The notes under the pieces: generated by a model
The model's input: only the letters and a program-made list of their open reading frames with translations
Told to the model about the DNA's origin: nothing
Databases searched by the model: none
Translations under genes and position numbers: made by a program
Shown here: piece after piece, positions 22,902-33,080 of the stretch
Layout of the letters: every line of letters starts with the position of its first letter
Numbering within the stretch: the stretch's first letter is position 1
NCBI RefSeq assembly: GCF_029784155.1
Contig: NC_073693.1
Coordinates: forward strand, 156,178,848-156,242,847
Source: Uranotaenia lowii
Lineage: Eukaryota > Arthropoda > Insecta > Diptera > Culicidae
Reading direction: 5' to 3'
DNA: 64,000 bases

Positions 22902-23797
22902 GCCATCTTAAATTCCAAGATGGTTACCACTCAACTTGAAAATACTGTAAATGACCGAAAATTGCTGAACCCTTTTTATATGGGAATTCGCTGAAAGAGA
23001 TCAACAAAGAACAGAAGTCGAATTTCGTTATCGGACGCCATCTTAAAATCCAAGATGGCGGCTTCCGCTGAACTTTTAAATGTTGTTATTGACTCAAAAT
23101 CGCATGAAATCTTAACAATATTGGCATTCGGTAAAAGGGCTAACCAGTAGAAGTCGAATTTCGCTATCTGACGTCATCTTGAAATCCAAAATGGTGGCTT
23201 TCGCTTTACTTTAAATGCTATAAATGAAAATAAATTGCATTAAACCGCTACTATATGGGTATTGGGTGGAAGGGCTGAACAAGAAGAAGACGATTTTTTT
23301 CTTTCTGACGCCATCTTGAAATCCAAGATGGTGGCTTCGGCTGAAATTTGAAATGCTGTTAATCACTGGAAATCAAATGAAACTTTCACAACATGAGTTT
23401 CGAAAGAAAAAGTTAAACTAGTAGAAGCCAAATATCGCTATCCGACGCCATAATAAAATCCAAGATGGCGGCTTCTGCAGAACTTTAAAATGATTTAAAT
23501 GACTAAAAATTGCATGAAACTCATACAAATTGGTATTGGCTGAACGCTAAACTAAAAGAAGTCTTAGTTCGATATCAGACGCCATCTCGAAATCCAAGAT
23601 GGCAGCTTCCACTGAACTTCAAAATGCTGTTAATAACTGAAAATCGCATGAAACTTCCACAATATGAGTACTGGATGAAAGGACCAAACAAATTGCAGTC
23701 GAATTTCACTACCAGACGTCATCTTGTAATCCAAGATGGCGGCTAACTGGAAGAAGTCGAATTTCGATATCTGAAGCCATCTTTAATCCAAGATGGC
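22902..23797 (+). repeat. ~136-bp tandem array, left arm (CCATCTTG-n-CAAGATGG palindromes)
   Basis: Palindromes start near 22902, 23038, 23169, 23311, 23447, 23582, 23719 and 23777. Spacing is 131-142 bp except the last. Each unit reads AAGTCGAATTTCG…, then the palindrome, then GGCGGCTTC. The palindrome is two inverted GCCAT cores; GCCAT, within AAGATGGCGGC, is the known core of YY1/Pho binding sites. Confidence 0.85.
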
Positions 23798-23988
23798 GGC
23801 GTTCGAATTTCTTTTCAAAGCTATAAAATTACTTAAAATCCAATGAAACATCCACAATACGGGGTGTAAGGTGAAGGTGCCAAAAACAAACAGGTTCTGG
23901 TTCTTCTAGTTAAGTCTTTTTACCCATTACCAATATTGTAAAGCTTTCGAGCGATTTTCAGTCATTCAGTCAGTTCAGTGGAAGCCGC

Positions 23989-24421
23989 TATCTTGGATTT
24001 CAAGATTAAGCCAGAAAGAGGAATTCAACTTCTACTGGTTTTGACATTAAACCCAATAATATTATTGGGGGAATTTCATGCGATTTTAGCGATAAACAGT
24101 TTTTCAAAGCTATGCGGAAGCCGCAATCTTCGAATTCAAGATTGCGTCTGATAGCCAAATTCGATTTCTACTCGTTGATCGCTTTGAACTAATACCCTAA
24201 TATTGTGAGAGTTTTATGCGATTGTCAGTCATTTATAGTATTTTCGAGTTAAACGGCAGCCGCCATCTTGGCTTTCAAGATGGCGTCGAAAATAAGAAAA
24301 TCGACTTCTTCTAGCTTAGCCCTTTAATCCAATACCCATATAGTGGTGGTTTAATGCAACTTTTTGTCATTTACAGCACTTAAAGTTGAGCGGATGCCGC
24401 CATCTTGAATTTCAAGATTGC
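23989..24421 (-). repeat. ~136-bp tandem array, right arm (reverse orientation)
   Basis: Palindromes near 23989, 24123, 24262 and 24399, spaced 134-139 bp, are in the opposite orientation to the left arm (GCCGCCATCTTGG…). Confidence 0.85.
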
Positions 24422-25307
24422 GTCAGTCAACGAAATTTAACTTCTACTCGTTTAGCCCATCAAATAACCATATTTTAAAGGTTTCGTGAGATTTTTAGTT
24501 ATTTACGGCTTTGAAAATTACAAATGAATGGCGTTTGGGCACTTCCACTCAATACTCATATTGTAGATATTCATTCCACTTCTGGTGATTTGAAGTATTA
24601 AAAAATGTGTGTGTATTTTTTTTAATTTTAACTCGAAACCAACACACGTTACTTATCAAAAATGTGTTAAAATGGGAATTCCAATTCAAATATCTGCATT
24701 CTAACCTGAGCATGTCCTGTTTTGAAATCTTGATCGAGAACTGTTACAAAGTTTTATGGCGGTTTAATAATCAAGCACTGTGCTATTATAAAATATGCTT
24801 GAGAAAGCTTGCAGCAAACTCCTAAGTTTGTGTTTTATTTTAGTTTTAACAGAGCTTTCACAACTCTTCCAAAACAACAAAAACAGCATGTTTTGTAAGC
24901 GTTATCAAAACTATCGAAAAACAAATTTTCTGATGCTAGTTGGCTTTATCTGTGTTACTTGGGTTTGTTGAGGCTTTCTCCTATCTTACAGTATAAACAG
25001 TATATATTTTAGCTTCCCAAAAATAAACAGAGTCAATTAAAAATTGTTAACATAAAACTTTGGGTTCTCGACTAAGTGAAACTTTATTAGTTCATGATAT
25101 TGAGTGTATTTTTCATTTAAAAACTGTTAAAGGATTATAATAAACCACTTCGGTATAGACATTTATAAACTGTTATAGCTATGGATGCCGTTTTTAATAG
25201 TTTGGAGTTGAAAATAAAAAATCCTTATTTATATTTTTGTGTTTATGTTGTTGTTCAAGTTTGTGTCATGAAAGATGTATAAAAAATCCTAAAAAATGTC
25301 TACTCAC

Positions 25308-25341
25308 ATCAGAACGTTCCTTGAATATTGATAATTCGAAT
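25308..25341 (-). CDS. Putative 34-nt exon following 25455-25575
   Basis: On the minus strand the sequence reads TTATTATTCAAG/exon/GTGAGTAG. The polypyrimidine tract is weak but the donor is good. Joined to the upstream exon (phase 1), the frame stays open: GAT plus ten codons (DSNYQYSRNVL) with two bases left. No function is recognised. It rests only on splice patterns and frame compatibility. Confidence 0.25.
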
Positions 25342-25454
25342 CTTGAATAATAAAATTTGATGTCACTGACTTAAAAAATTGACTTTTTTCCAACTTTTTG
25401 TAAATTTGAACCACTGTACGTCAGTCATAAAGTACAAACTTATTACAAACTTAC

Positions 25455-25575
25455 CGTTCTGTATTTTTCCTACCGATCCATTGACTGTTATGACGTGGCC
25501 GGCGCCGTTATTTATGGTCAAAGAGAGAGTATCAGTTTTGTGCATTGAGAGTAAGATGGTAATCCCAAACATCAT
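25455..25575 (-). CDS. Putative first coding exon of an unknown minus-strand gene
   Basis: Two adjacent ATGs at 25575 and 25572 open a 40-codon frame starting MMFGITILLSM and running to a strong splice donor (AACG/GTAAGT at 25454). The upstream frame is open back to 25611 and includes another ATG, so the start is uncertain. The start looks weakly signal-peptide-like (short hydrophobic run), followed by a glycine- and threonine-rich, beta-prone stretch (NNGAGHVITVNGSVG). I do not recognise the family. The base composition is richer in GC than the surroundings. The partner exon at 25308-25341 preserves frame. It could equally be chance. Confidence 0.3.
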
Positions 25576-25699
25576 TCCTTCCTCCTTCAGAGGAAAATTG
25601 AAGAACAGCATTTCGTGTTCAGTGATTCAAATGGATGTGCATAGTCAATCAAGTTGGACTTTGTGAGAGCAAAAATAATTAGTTTTGGGAGATTTTAAA

Positions 25700-26165
25700 T
25701 GTTTTTTAAAGAAGTGTGTAAGTTGTTGTATATGTAGAAATTTTGAAACCTGTTATGTACAGTGACCTGCACAAATAAAAATCCACTCATCGTTTTAATC
25801 TGAAAATGCCAGTATTTTCAGTTTCTCATAATATTTTAAAAATTAAAGAGAGTTTATTGTAAAACTAATCGAGTTCATTATAAATTCAAAATTGATTCTG
25901 GGATTATTCTATGAGTTTCAAGTTTTCATCAAACATTGTCCAATAATTTACGCATAGTTTTCAGTTTAATATTGAAAGTTTATTGATAAGTATTTGATGC
26001 GGAAATCAAGCGTTATTATTTCATACAAATGAGTCATGATTCATGAACGAATTGAACGCGATTTTAAATGGATTTTCTTCCTTTTTTTTGAATGATTGCA
26101 TGGAACATCATTCAAAAGCAAGATATCGGTGTGGTCTACCTTAAGACACGTGCCCTCAATTACGC
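25700..26165. other. AT-rich DNA, nothing supported
   Basis: No gene, RNA or repeat boundary is visible on either strand. Confidence 0.4.
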
Positions 26166-26870
26166 ATCGAATCAACAGACGTGAGAATGCATGAGCGGGG
26201 AAAATCGAAAATTCGATAGCTTCCTTCGCCTTTGATCTACCAACGCTCTTTCATCGGATCCATTTCCAGGGGTCGACCACAAGGTGCAGGATTTCGGAAA
26301 GGTTATGACATACAAATGAATTTCCCTTCCCCGAGATTTTTGTCGGAGCAAAGCGGATTGAAGGAGGGAAAAAACCAGTGCGAAGCCTAGATCCGCCTCG
26401 CAAATTAGCGGCTGCAAACGTGCAGAAAGGAGCAAGAAGAATCGCCTGGAAACATGGGCTTCCGTTCTACTATTATGGCGATGGCCCCGGTACGATCTTC
26501 CGCATTTGGCGCCGGATAGGATCGGATCGGAAAGAAAGACTAACATCATTGGAACGCCTTGAAAACTGCTTCGGACATTTGGGGAGGAATGGATTTTTTT
26601 GCCATGTTTTGTGCAGTTTTCACTATCGGTTTCTCGGAATCGAAACGAGTGCATTCCATGCAACCGACTGCTTGCTGCAGCCAGGACGTTAGGCCGTTCG
26701 TTCTTAGTATGAAGCCTTCCCAAAATCAAACGGGGCCAAAATTAGAAAACGGCTTTTTTCTACATGTTCTTTTTTTCGCTGAGCCTTTCGGTTCATGTGG
26801 ATTAGTACGAGACAGGACCTGTCAACTGAATACTCATTTGCAGTCCGATTTTTTCCTTCTTCTTAGCCCA
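26166..26870. other. GC-richer island with a 185-codon unassigned frame
   Basis: The minus strand is open for 185 codons at 26172-26729, the longest uninterrupted non-transposase frame in the window. Plus-strand frames of 104 and 143 codons overlap it. None shows a motif that I recognise, and the composition (many CCGG and GGAAT motifs) lowers the stop frequency in all frames. I treat it as unique, possibly conserved non-coding DNA, with a protein-coding role not excluded. Confidence 0.3.
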
Positions 26871-27213
26871 TCAACACGTCAAGCTCTTTTAACTTTGCTC
26901 TTTTCATCAAGCACTTTGAAACAAACTTATAAATATTTTAAAAATTTAAAAATACATTATGCAATGGTAAATATGTTTAAAATCTTATAAAAAAATATAT
27001 TTTTAATAATCACACAAACATGAAAGCACATAGAAGACCTTGATATTTCGCATGAAACCCAAAAAATATTGGTATCGAGTGGAAGGGCTGGACGAGTAGA
27101 CGTCGAATTTCACTATCTGATGCCATCTTGGATTCTATGATGAAGTCGGATTGCGAAATTCGACATGTACTCATTGAGAAATTTCTCCTAATACCCATTT
27201 TATGGGAATTTAA

Positions 27214-27829
27214 CCCTCATCCGGATCAGATTTCATTACCCTAATCAGCACTAGGAATGTCAATTTGACACTACAAGATAAAATCGTTATTACTTTTGGC
27301 GTGTTAAACCGATCTGAACAATACTTATATCAAAAGAAACGTTGTAATGTCAGTAAAATACATAAACACATTAACTTCAGCTTTCATATGCATAAGACAA
27401 ATATTTTTTTGGACGTGTTATATATGAACTACAGCAGTTTTCCTGAGGCATGTTTTTTGGATTTTTTTTTTCTTTCATGCTGAATAACGAGTAAACTAAA
27501 AGCTTTAGCTATATATAATGTTCTTAACATATTTTTCTGACATTACAAGGTTTCTATTGATATAAGTTTTCAATGAAATTCATGATAATTCAAACAACTT
27601 TGATAGATTTTACTGTTGGAGTGTCAAATTGACACTCTAAGTCGGAAAATGGAGTTTTGTCCAGACTTCCAGGGTTCGTCCACAAAAAAAAGTAAAGATA
27701 CAATATTACAGAACATTTGAATTCATTTAGGGTCCCTGAAGAATTTTTTGTATTTGGAAGCTTCTGAAAAAAGTAACAAGCCTTCAAACTTGCAATAGTG
27801 TCAAAATGACACTCTAATGCGGATGAAGG
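27214..27829. mobile_element. 616-bp piggyBac-like non-autonomous element (TTAA)
   Basis: TTAA lies at 27210-27213 and 27830-27833. The ends read CCCTCATCCGGATCAG and, reverse-complemented, CCTTCATCCGCATTAG. TTAA duplications and ends starting CCC or CCT are typical of piggyBac elements. Removing the element restores the repeat unit GGGAATTTAAAGTGATTTTC, confirming a precise insertion. Inside, the palindrome GTGTCAATTTGACAC recurs in variant form (27258, 27621, 27801). No transposase is present. Confidence 0.8.
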
Positions 27830-28039
27830 TTAAAGTGATTTTCAGTTATTAAAAGTGGAAGCCGCCATCTACGATTTCAAGGAGGCTTCAGACAGCAAAA
27901 TTTGTCTTCTGGATGTTGATACCAGCATTTTTGAGTCTAGTGGAAGCAGCCATCTTGGATTTCAAGATGGCGTCAGACAACGAAGTTCGACTTCTCTAGT
28001 TGAGCCCTTTTACCCAATACCCACATCGTGGGGTTTCCT

Positions 28040-28338
28040 CAACCTGTATACACATCCCAGGTGGCGATGGAAATCACGTGCTAAGTATTAGTAAAAGTTT
28101 TTTTTTGTAAACATTGAAACCATGACAATTCGTGACGTCAGTTGCATTTCCAAACAAACAACCAACAGCGAAATCTATAGAGAAAAAAATCATTGCCAAC
28201 TGCTGTTTACGATTCTCGCCTAGGATACATAAACATCCTGGCAAGTGACGTAGGCTTTGTTTACCTTTTAACTTCTTGAATAACGAGTTCTGTATTAGTG
28301 TGCGCGTTTCTTCATCACCTTCTTTGTACCAGATTGGA
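28040..28338. mobile_element. 299-bp insertion in a palindromic unit
   Basis: GTTTCCT lies on both sides (28033-28039 and 28339-28345), and the flanks join into a normal repeat unit. The insert has no clear inverted ends. It contains a perfect TGACGTCA palindrome (CRE type) near 28133 and a related GTGACGTAGG near 28246. The element class is unknown. Confidence 0.55.
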
Positions 28339-28560
28339 GTTTCCTGCTATTTTTTGTCATTTACAGCATTAAAGTTGAACGGATGCAGCCATCTTGGATT
28401 TCAAGATGGCGTCCGATAGCGAAATTCGACTTCTATTCGTATATTAGCCCTTTCACACAACGTCAATATTGTTTGTTGGTGTTTTATGCAATTTTAAGTC
28501 ATTTACAACATTTTAAAGTTCAGCTGAAGCCGCCATCTTGGACTTTAAGAATTCGGACTT

Positions 28561-29389
28561 CAATTCATGGTTTAGTTCCACCGGTCATTCACAACCAATC
28601 CCTTTTCATTCAAAAAGTCTGTCCTCATTTACGGTACTAATGATTAACATTTCAGAAATGTAGAACTCATTCTAAGCGTGTAATTTTTTGGCTTGCGAGG
28701 AAACGTCAACTTTTAGCTTTTTATATGGCTCTTATAACCATCATAAAAAATTGCTTTATAAAAGTTTGAATGATCGACATTTTAAAGCATAATGGTTTTA
28801 TCGAGGTTTAAAAAATTGGTCATGAATACGATTCAAGGATAGTGCAAAATGGATTTTAGCTTTATAAGAGTTCTGGTGATGTAATAAAATGCGCTTTAGC
28901 TTTTAATGCAGATGAACGCTTTAGTCCTAACGAAGATTTGCTGATCATAATTAGACTTAAAATGTTACTTGGGAAAACTTATCTGAAAATCAGCTGACAA
29001 TCTTCAATAAACAAGCAATTTATTAATTTTTGTCAATTTTTTTTTTAATTTTAGAGCACTGTGCGAAGTCACATATGCTCCCAAGAAAATGATTTTGTTC
29101 TGGGAGTGTGGGTTAGAGGATTTGATCAGCAAACACTTTTTATCAGTGTGATCTAGTAAAAACTCAAACACTTTCTAATACGGCACTTTTAAAATAAAAA
29201 TCTTGAAATCAAAAAGTTTTTTTTATCGTCCCCATCGGTGACAAATGATCTTTTACTGCGGAGTTAATTTTGATAACTTTTTATCAAAAAAAAAATTCGA
29301 TACAATTAGAAGCGCAACATTTTTATGCGTGAAAAGCATTATAAACTCGAATTGACTTTAAATCTTATAATAGAGTAAATAAATACAGC
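28561..29389. other. AT-rich DNA with one isolated TIR-like end
   Basis: TGTTACTTGGG at 28966 matches the outer end of the 22360-24966 element, perhaps a MITE fragment ending there. Nothing else is supported. Confidence 0.35.
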
Positions 29390-29437
29390 TTTGTTTGTAA
29401 TTAGGTCAAAGCTTTGTTTGTAATTAGGTCAAAGATA
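29390..29437 (+). repeat. 24-bp tandem duplication
   Basis: GCTTTGTTTGTAATTAGGTC followed by AAA occurs twice in succession. Confidence 0.85.
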
Positions 29438-29633
29438 TTTGATTATTTAGATAACTATGTAGCTAAATTATCAAACTCCATATTGGAGGGAATTGGTTCG
29501 ATCAACTTTTTTTCTATCGCAAGAATTTGTTGTTTTGTATCAGTTTTGTTAAAGCCCTTCTCAAGAATTACGTAAATCAGGTATTATAAAGTGTTTTTGT
29601 TCTTGTCTGACAAGGACATTTATGTTTTCATTA

Positions 29634-30616
29634 GGGGAGAGTGGAAATACTTGATCCCCTTTTCTTATTTTCACCATATCTTTTTGGAAGAATTTAGTAA
29701 CTCGCCGTCTTTGACATTTTCTGGCAGTTTGTAACTTCAAGTTTCTATGCTCCAAAAATTAGAACGATACTTAAACCCGTTGATGAACTAGAAGCATTTT
29801 CGTGGGAGTAAAAAAATTGCGATTTTTCTGAAGTTAAGGGAGACTTGATCCCCTATTGAAGGAGACTTGATCTTTAATTCAGGAAACCCTAATCCTTGTA
29901 TAAAAATCAAACAAAACCCCAAGATAGAATGTTAACTTACTATTTTGGTCATGTTTGTTCTCATTTCACAATTTATAGCAGACATAAGAAGAAAATTCTA
30001 TAACTTTGTCTCAACGCTAATAACATAGCATACTTAAAGGCACTATTTTTTATAATTAAGAGAAAATTAATTATTTTTACTCTTTTCTTCAGACAATTGT
30101 TTGATAAATATTAGTTTTTGGATAAATATTAGTAATTTCGTGATCAGCAATCATGACGATAAATTCAGAAGAAGAATGTGCCGTTTGGAAGGGGATCAAT
30201 TGTACCCAACTCTAGGGGATCAATTATACCCATAATCAACATTTTAGAAAACTTTTTTCTGATAAAAGTTGAGAGTTTTCCATTGCTTTGAAAATATGGC
30301 ATTATAAAGTTCATTCTACCCTCGAACGATTGATATATTGGAACAAATATTTTTTTCATAATTTTCCCATGTAAGGAACATTTTAAAGTGATGGAAAAAG
30401 ATCTTCAAGTTACATTTTGTGAAATTTTTTAAACAAAGTTCAATTACTCAAACAATTATTTTGTTAAAAAAATTGAAACTACAAGCATTGTTATGTAGCT
30501 CATTTTGGCACATTTTTCTAGAACATTTGATCTTTGTAAGACATTCCAGTTTCGAGATATAGCTAAGGAATAGCTAAGGAAAGTATCCCCAGGGATCAAG
30601 TATCCTCATTCTCCCC
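29634..30616. mobile_element. 983-bp TIR element, GGGGAGAGTGG ends at TA
   Basis: The ends read TAGGGGAGAGTGGAAATACT and, reverse-complemented, TAGGGGAGAATGAGGATACT, with TA outside each. Interior GGGATCAA motifs recur near 29853, 30193 and 30222. It is non-coding. The size, G-rich ends and TA context match those at 47379-48257 and 54366-55314. Confidence 0.8.
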
Positions 30617-30983
30617 TATGTATTTATAAAAACCATACTAAAGATCTTACAAAACTTGGCGTTGATTTAATACAAGGTTTTATAGTTCCCTTGTAGATTC
30701 CTTTTAAATTTGAGTTGTTTTAGACTGATATCTGAGACCTAAGATCGCAAACAAACATCTCTACTGATAAAATGAAAGCATTAAAAAGTAAACGGGTTGT
30801 TTTATGACAAAGTTTAGCTATTTTTCTTTGTATAAGTTTAGAATTGTATAGAATAAGTGTTATTTGTATAGTCATTTTGCGATAATTCTAAGGTAATAAA
30901 AATTGGAACATTTTCCGAAAAAAAATTATACTGCTTTTAAAATATTAAAAAAAGTTGTTAATTCAGTTGGTGTTTTTGCGTTC
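30617..30983. other. AT-rich DNA, probable LINE 3' UTR
   Basis: It lies immediately downstream (minus sense) of the LINE coding remnant at 30984-31319. No motif was recognised. Confidence 0.3.
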
Positions 30984-31319
30984 TTATAATTGACGAAGAA
31001 GTCTCGTTTGTTTGAGGAAACAAATTAGTTTGTTTTCACTTTCCGGCTTGTTCGAGAGGATTTCACTGATATCTCCATTGATGAGAAGATTTGATCTGAT
31101 TCCTTCATATTTTCGGTGGTCCAGAAGAATATGCTCAGTTGATGGTTGAACGCCACAGACTTCGAAAGTTGCTCTACATTTATCACTGCTAAACAGGCCA
31201 GAATGTGTAGGTAAGTCTCGTGTGTCCGATTCTAAGACGACTAAGAGCCCAGTTTTCTTTTCTGTTCGCCCTGTCTTTCCAAGCAAATGTTTAAAAATAA
31301 ACTTAACTGAGAATTTCAT
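30984..31319 (-). pseudogene. LINE RNase-H/C-terminal tail fragment
   Basis: A 111-codon minus-strand frame ends RLLRQL. It contains FSSDKCRATFEVCGVQPSTE followed by HILLDHRKYEGIRSNLL. The pattern 'C-x2-C … T-EHILL-C-KY--IR' is typical of the C-terminal end of LINE ORF2 proteins next to the RNase-H domain (I/R1/Jockey-like groups). One expected cysteine is a histidine here. The reverse transcriptase and endonuclease are missing upstream, so this is a 5'-truncated copy. The exact clade is uncertain. Confidence 0.6.
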
Positions 31320-31559
31320 GCCAAACTGCAGCGATTACCGATCTCAAGATATCAAGCTCCTGACTTATGCTGTTTATTTCAATTTCAGCTCACTCTAGAA
31401 ATGGATTTGTTATGCTCTTATGAACTTAATTTTGTTTTGGGTTTCAACTACCTTTCATAATCCATTCCCATTCCAGTAATTGCGCTGTATGAATCGTTTG
31501 AAAAACGTTGAAGCGTCGAAAATACTTACTAGCTGAAGCCATTGATGTTAATTTTATTC
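31320..31559. other. Unique DNA, nothing supported
   Basis: No feature is visible between the LINE fragment and the following GC-richer stretch. Confidence 0.3.
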
Positions 31560-32500
31560 ACTCTTGATTCATGATCCGCTTGGATGGATTTCAGGATTTC
31601 AACATTCAATGCTTCCATCCACTTCCGACACGCTTTGTTATGCTTCGAAATCATTGCTTTCCATAACGCTCAAAATGTTTCGAAAATTTATGCAAATTCA
31701 CATTTTACTTTTCCTGGGCCCTCCCATTTGAGGGGCCTATCCAATCCTATCCTATCTCTGCCAATTTGGAATGGCCCCTTTTCTCCTTCTGGTCCTCAGC
31801 TCAGGCAACAACGATAATTGCTGATGATGGTGATTTCGGTTATCCTTCCGGGGGGCTCACAAAAATGGTTCCATTTCCTTCCTGTTTCGACACACTTCCA
31901 AATAACGGAGCAGAAGCCACAACTTGATGCGTCCCATCACTTTTGGCCCAGTGCCCACATACAATTACACACACAGAAATACACAATCACAAACACAGGC
32001 CACAGGAGCTGAGTGGATTTGAAATTCAAAACTACTGATAGGAAGGTATAGGAAGTCAACTTGATTCGCATCGGCCCTTTTTGTGCAATTTTTGGACTCG
32101 AGAAACCGGAATGATTCGAAGCCAGTCTTGGTCAATTTTATATTTCCAATTAACTTTAAAAATTAAATCACAGCTTTATGGCTCAGGCTCATCCCTTGGC
32201 TCGGTTTGGCAGATGTTCGGTCATGTGTATTTCAGAGATAAGAACAGAGACGTACCGATTGTATGTGACAACCTGAGCCATGAAGATTGGATGTCTTTTT
32301 CAGAATACAAATTTCAACAATGTTTAAAAAGTAATAGCTATTTAAGAAATTCACCTTTAACCTTCTACCGCATACGGGCCCATACAAATATGTCCTCGTC
32401 GATGTTTTTTTTTTCATATTTTTTAGCATAAAACAGTCTGTGAAATGAATCAAACAATCTAAATACATCCAAATTTAGATTAGCAATTATAAAACCTTAA
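31560..32500. other. GC-richer unique island, no supported gene
   Basis: It contains CTATCCAATCCTATCCTATC and an ACACACAGAAATACACAATC tract. Short frames overlap on both strands and none resembles a known protein. It may be regulatory or intronic host DNA. Confidence 0.35.
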
Positions 32501-32739
32501 AATAAGTCAAAAATATGGATCTCATTTCTCACACTTTTCAAACAATAAAAACTTTCGAAAAAACCATTTCGTATTTTTGTCGTAAATTGATTTCTTAGAC
32601 GCAAACAAAATTATTTTCATTGAATTCACAGATTCTTAAAGACCAGATAGGTGAAAACAAAAAGCAATATGTATAAGAATATTTTGTAGTTATTTATTCC
32701 AAGCTTAAGGCTTGTTGAATGGTTACATTCAACTAAGTC

Positions 32740-33080
32740 TATTTTGTTTCTAATAGTTGCCAAAAGACACCTCTGTCCGGTACAGAACGACCCCTCACAA
32801 GGCACCACCGGCAGCCAGCAGCACACGGTTCGAACAAATTGGAGCCCCCAAAATGCTGCGGTTGTTAGCAACAGAGCTTCCGAATTAGATTCAGAGCTTC
32901 ATTATTTTTCGGCTGGACAAACAAGAGCCCCCCATTCGGATTGCCATCGAATCCAACGACAATGGGAGTGTATGAAAATTTTTGGTACCTTCTATGGGCA
33001 GCTGCCTCTCCTCTTCTAACTGGGAGATATTTTAGGTTTTCCATTCTATGTTTCTGTAGCTTAGTCATACCGCTGGAGTC
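32740..33080. other. GC-richer block, ambiguous coding signal
   Basis: The plus strand has a 91-codon frame (32744-33019) preceded by an acceptor-like TTTTGTTTCTAATAG. The minus strand has a 67-codon frame (32865-33068) with YQKFSYTPIVVGFDGNPNGG. They overlap, so at most one is real. Neither is recognised and no good donor follows, so no gene is called. Confidence 0.3.

Larger units (their letters stand above)
22360..24966. mobile_element. 2.6-kb foldback element with tandem palindromic units
   Basis: The outer ends pair: AAGTAACACAGATTGAGC near 22361 with the complement of CTGTGTTACTTGG near 24945. Inside them, 22485-22680 (AATTGGAATTCCCATTTT, AAACAGGACACGCTC) pairs with 24610-24790. Between lie ~136-bp units, plus-oriented to about 23830 and minus-oriented from about 23970, so the sequence folds back on itself around 23880. 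It has no coding capacity. TGTTACTTGGG ends also occur singly at 28966. No target duplication was found. Confidence 0.75.
27063..28560 (-). repeat. ~136-bp palindromic units, second cluster, twice interrupted
   Basis: Units in the same family as 22902-24421 occur at 27063-27209, 27834-28039 and 28346-28560, mostly in the orientation of the right arm. Palindromes lie near 27948 and 28387. Insertions at 27214-27829 and 28040-28338 break them; the unit consensus shows what the unbroken sequence was. Confidence 0.8.

Noticed and set aside
23510..23746. 78-codon frame inside the palindromic array
   Set aside because: It runs through repeat units whose other copies do not keep the frame.
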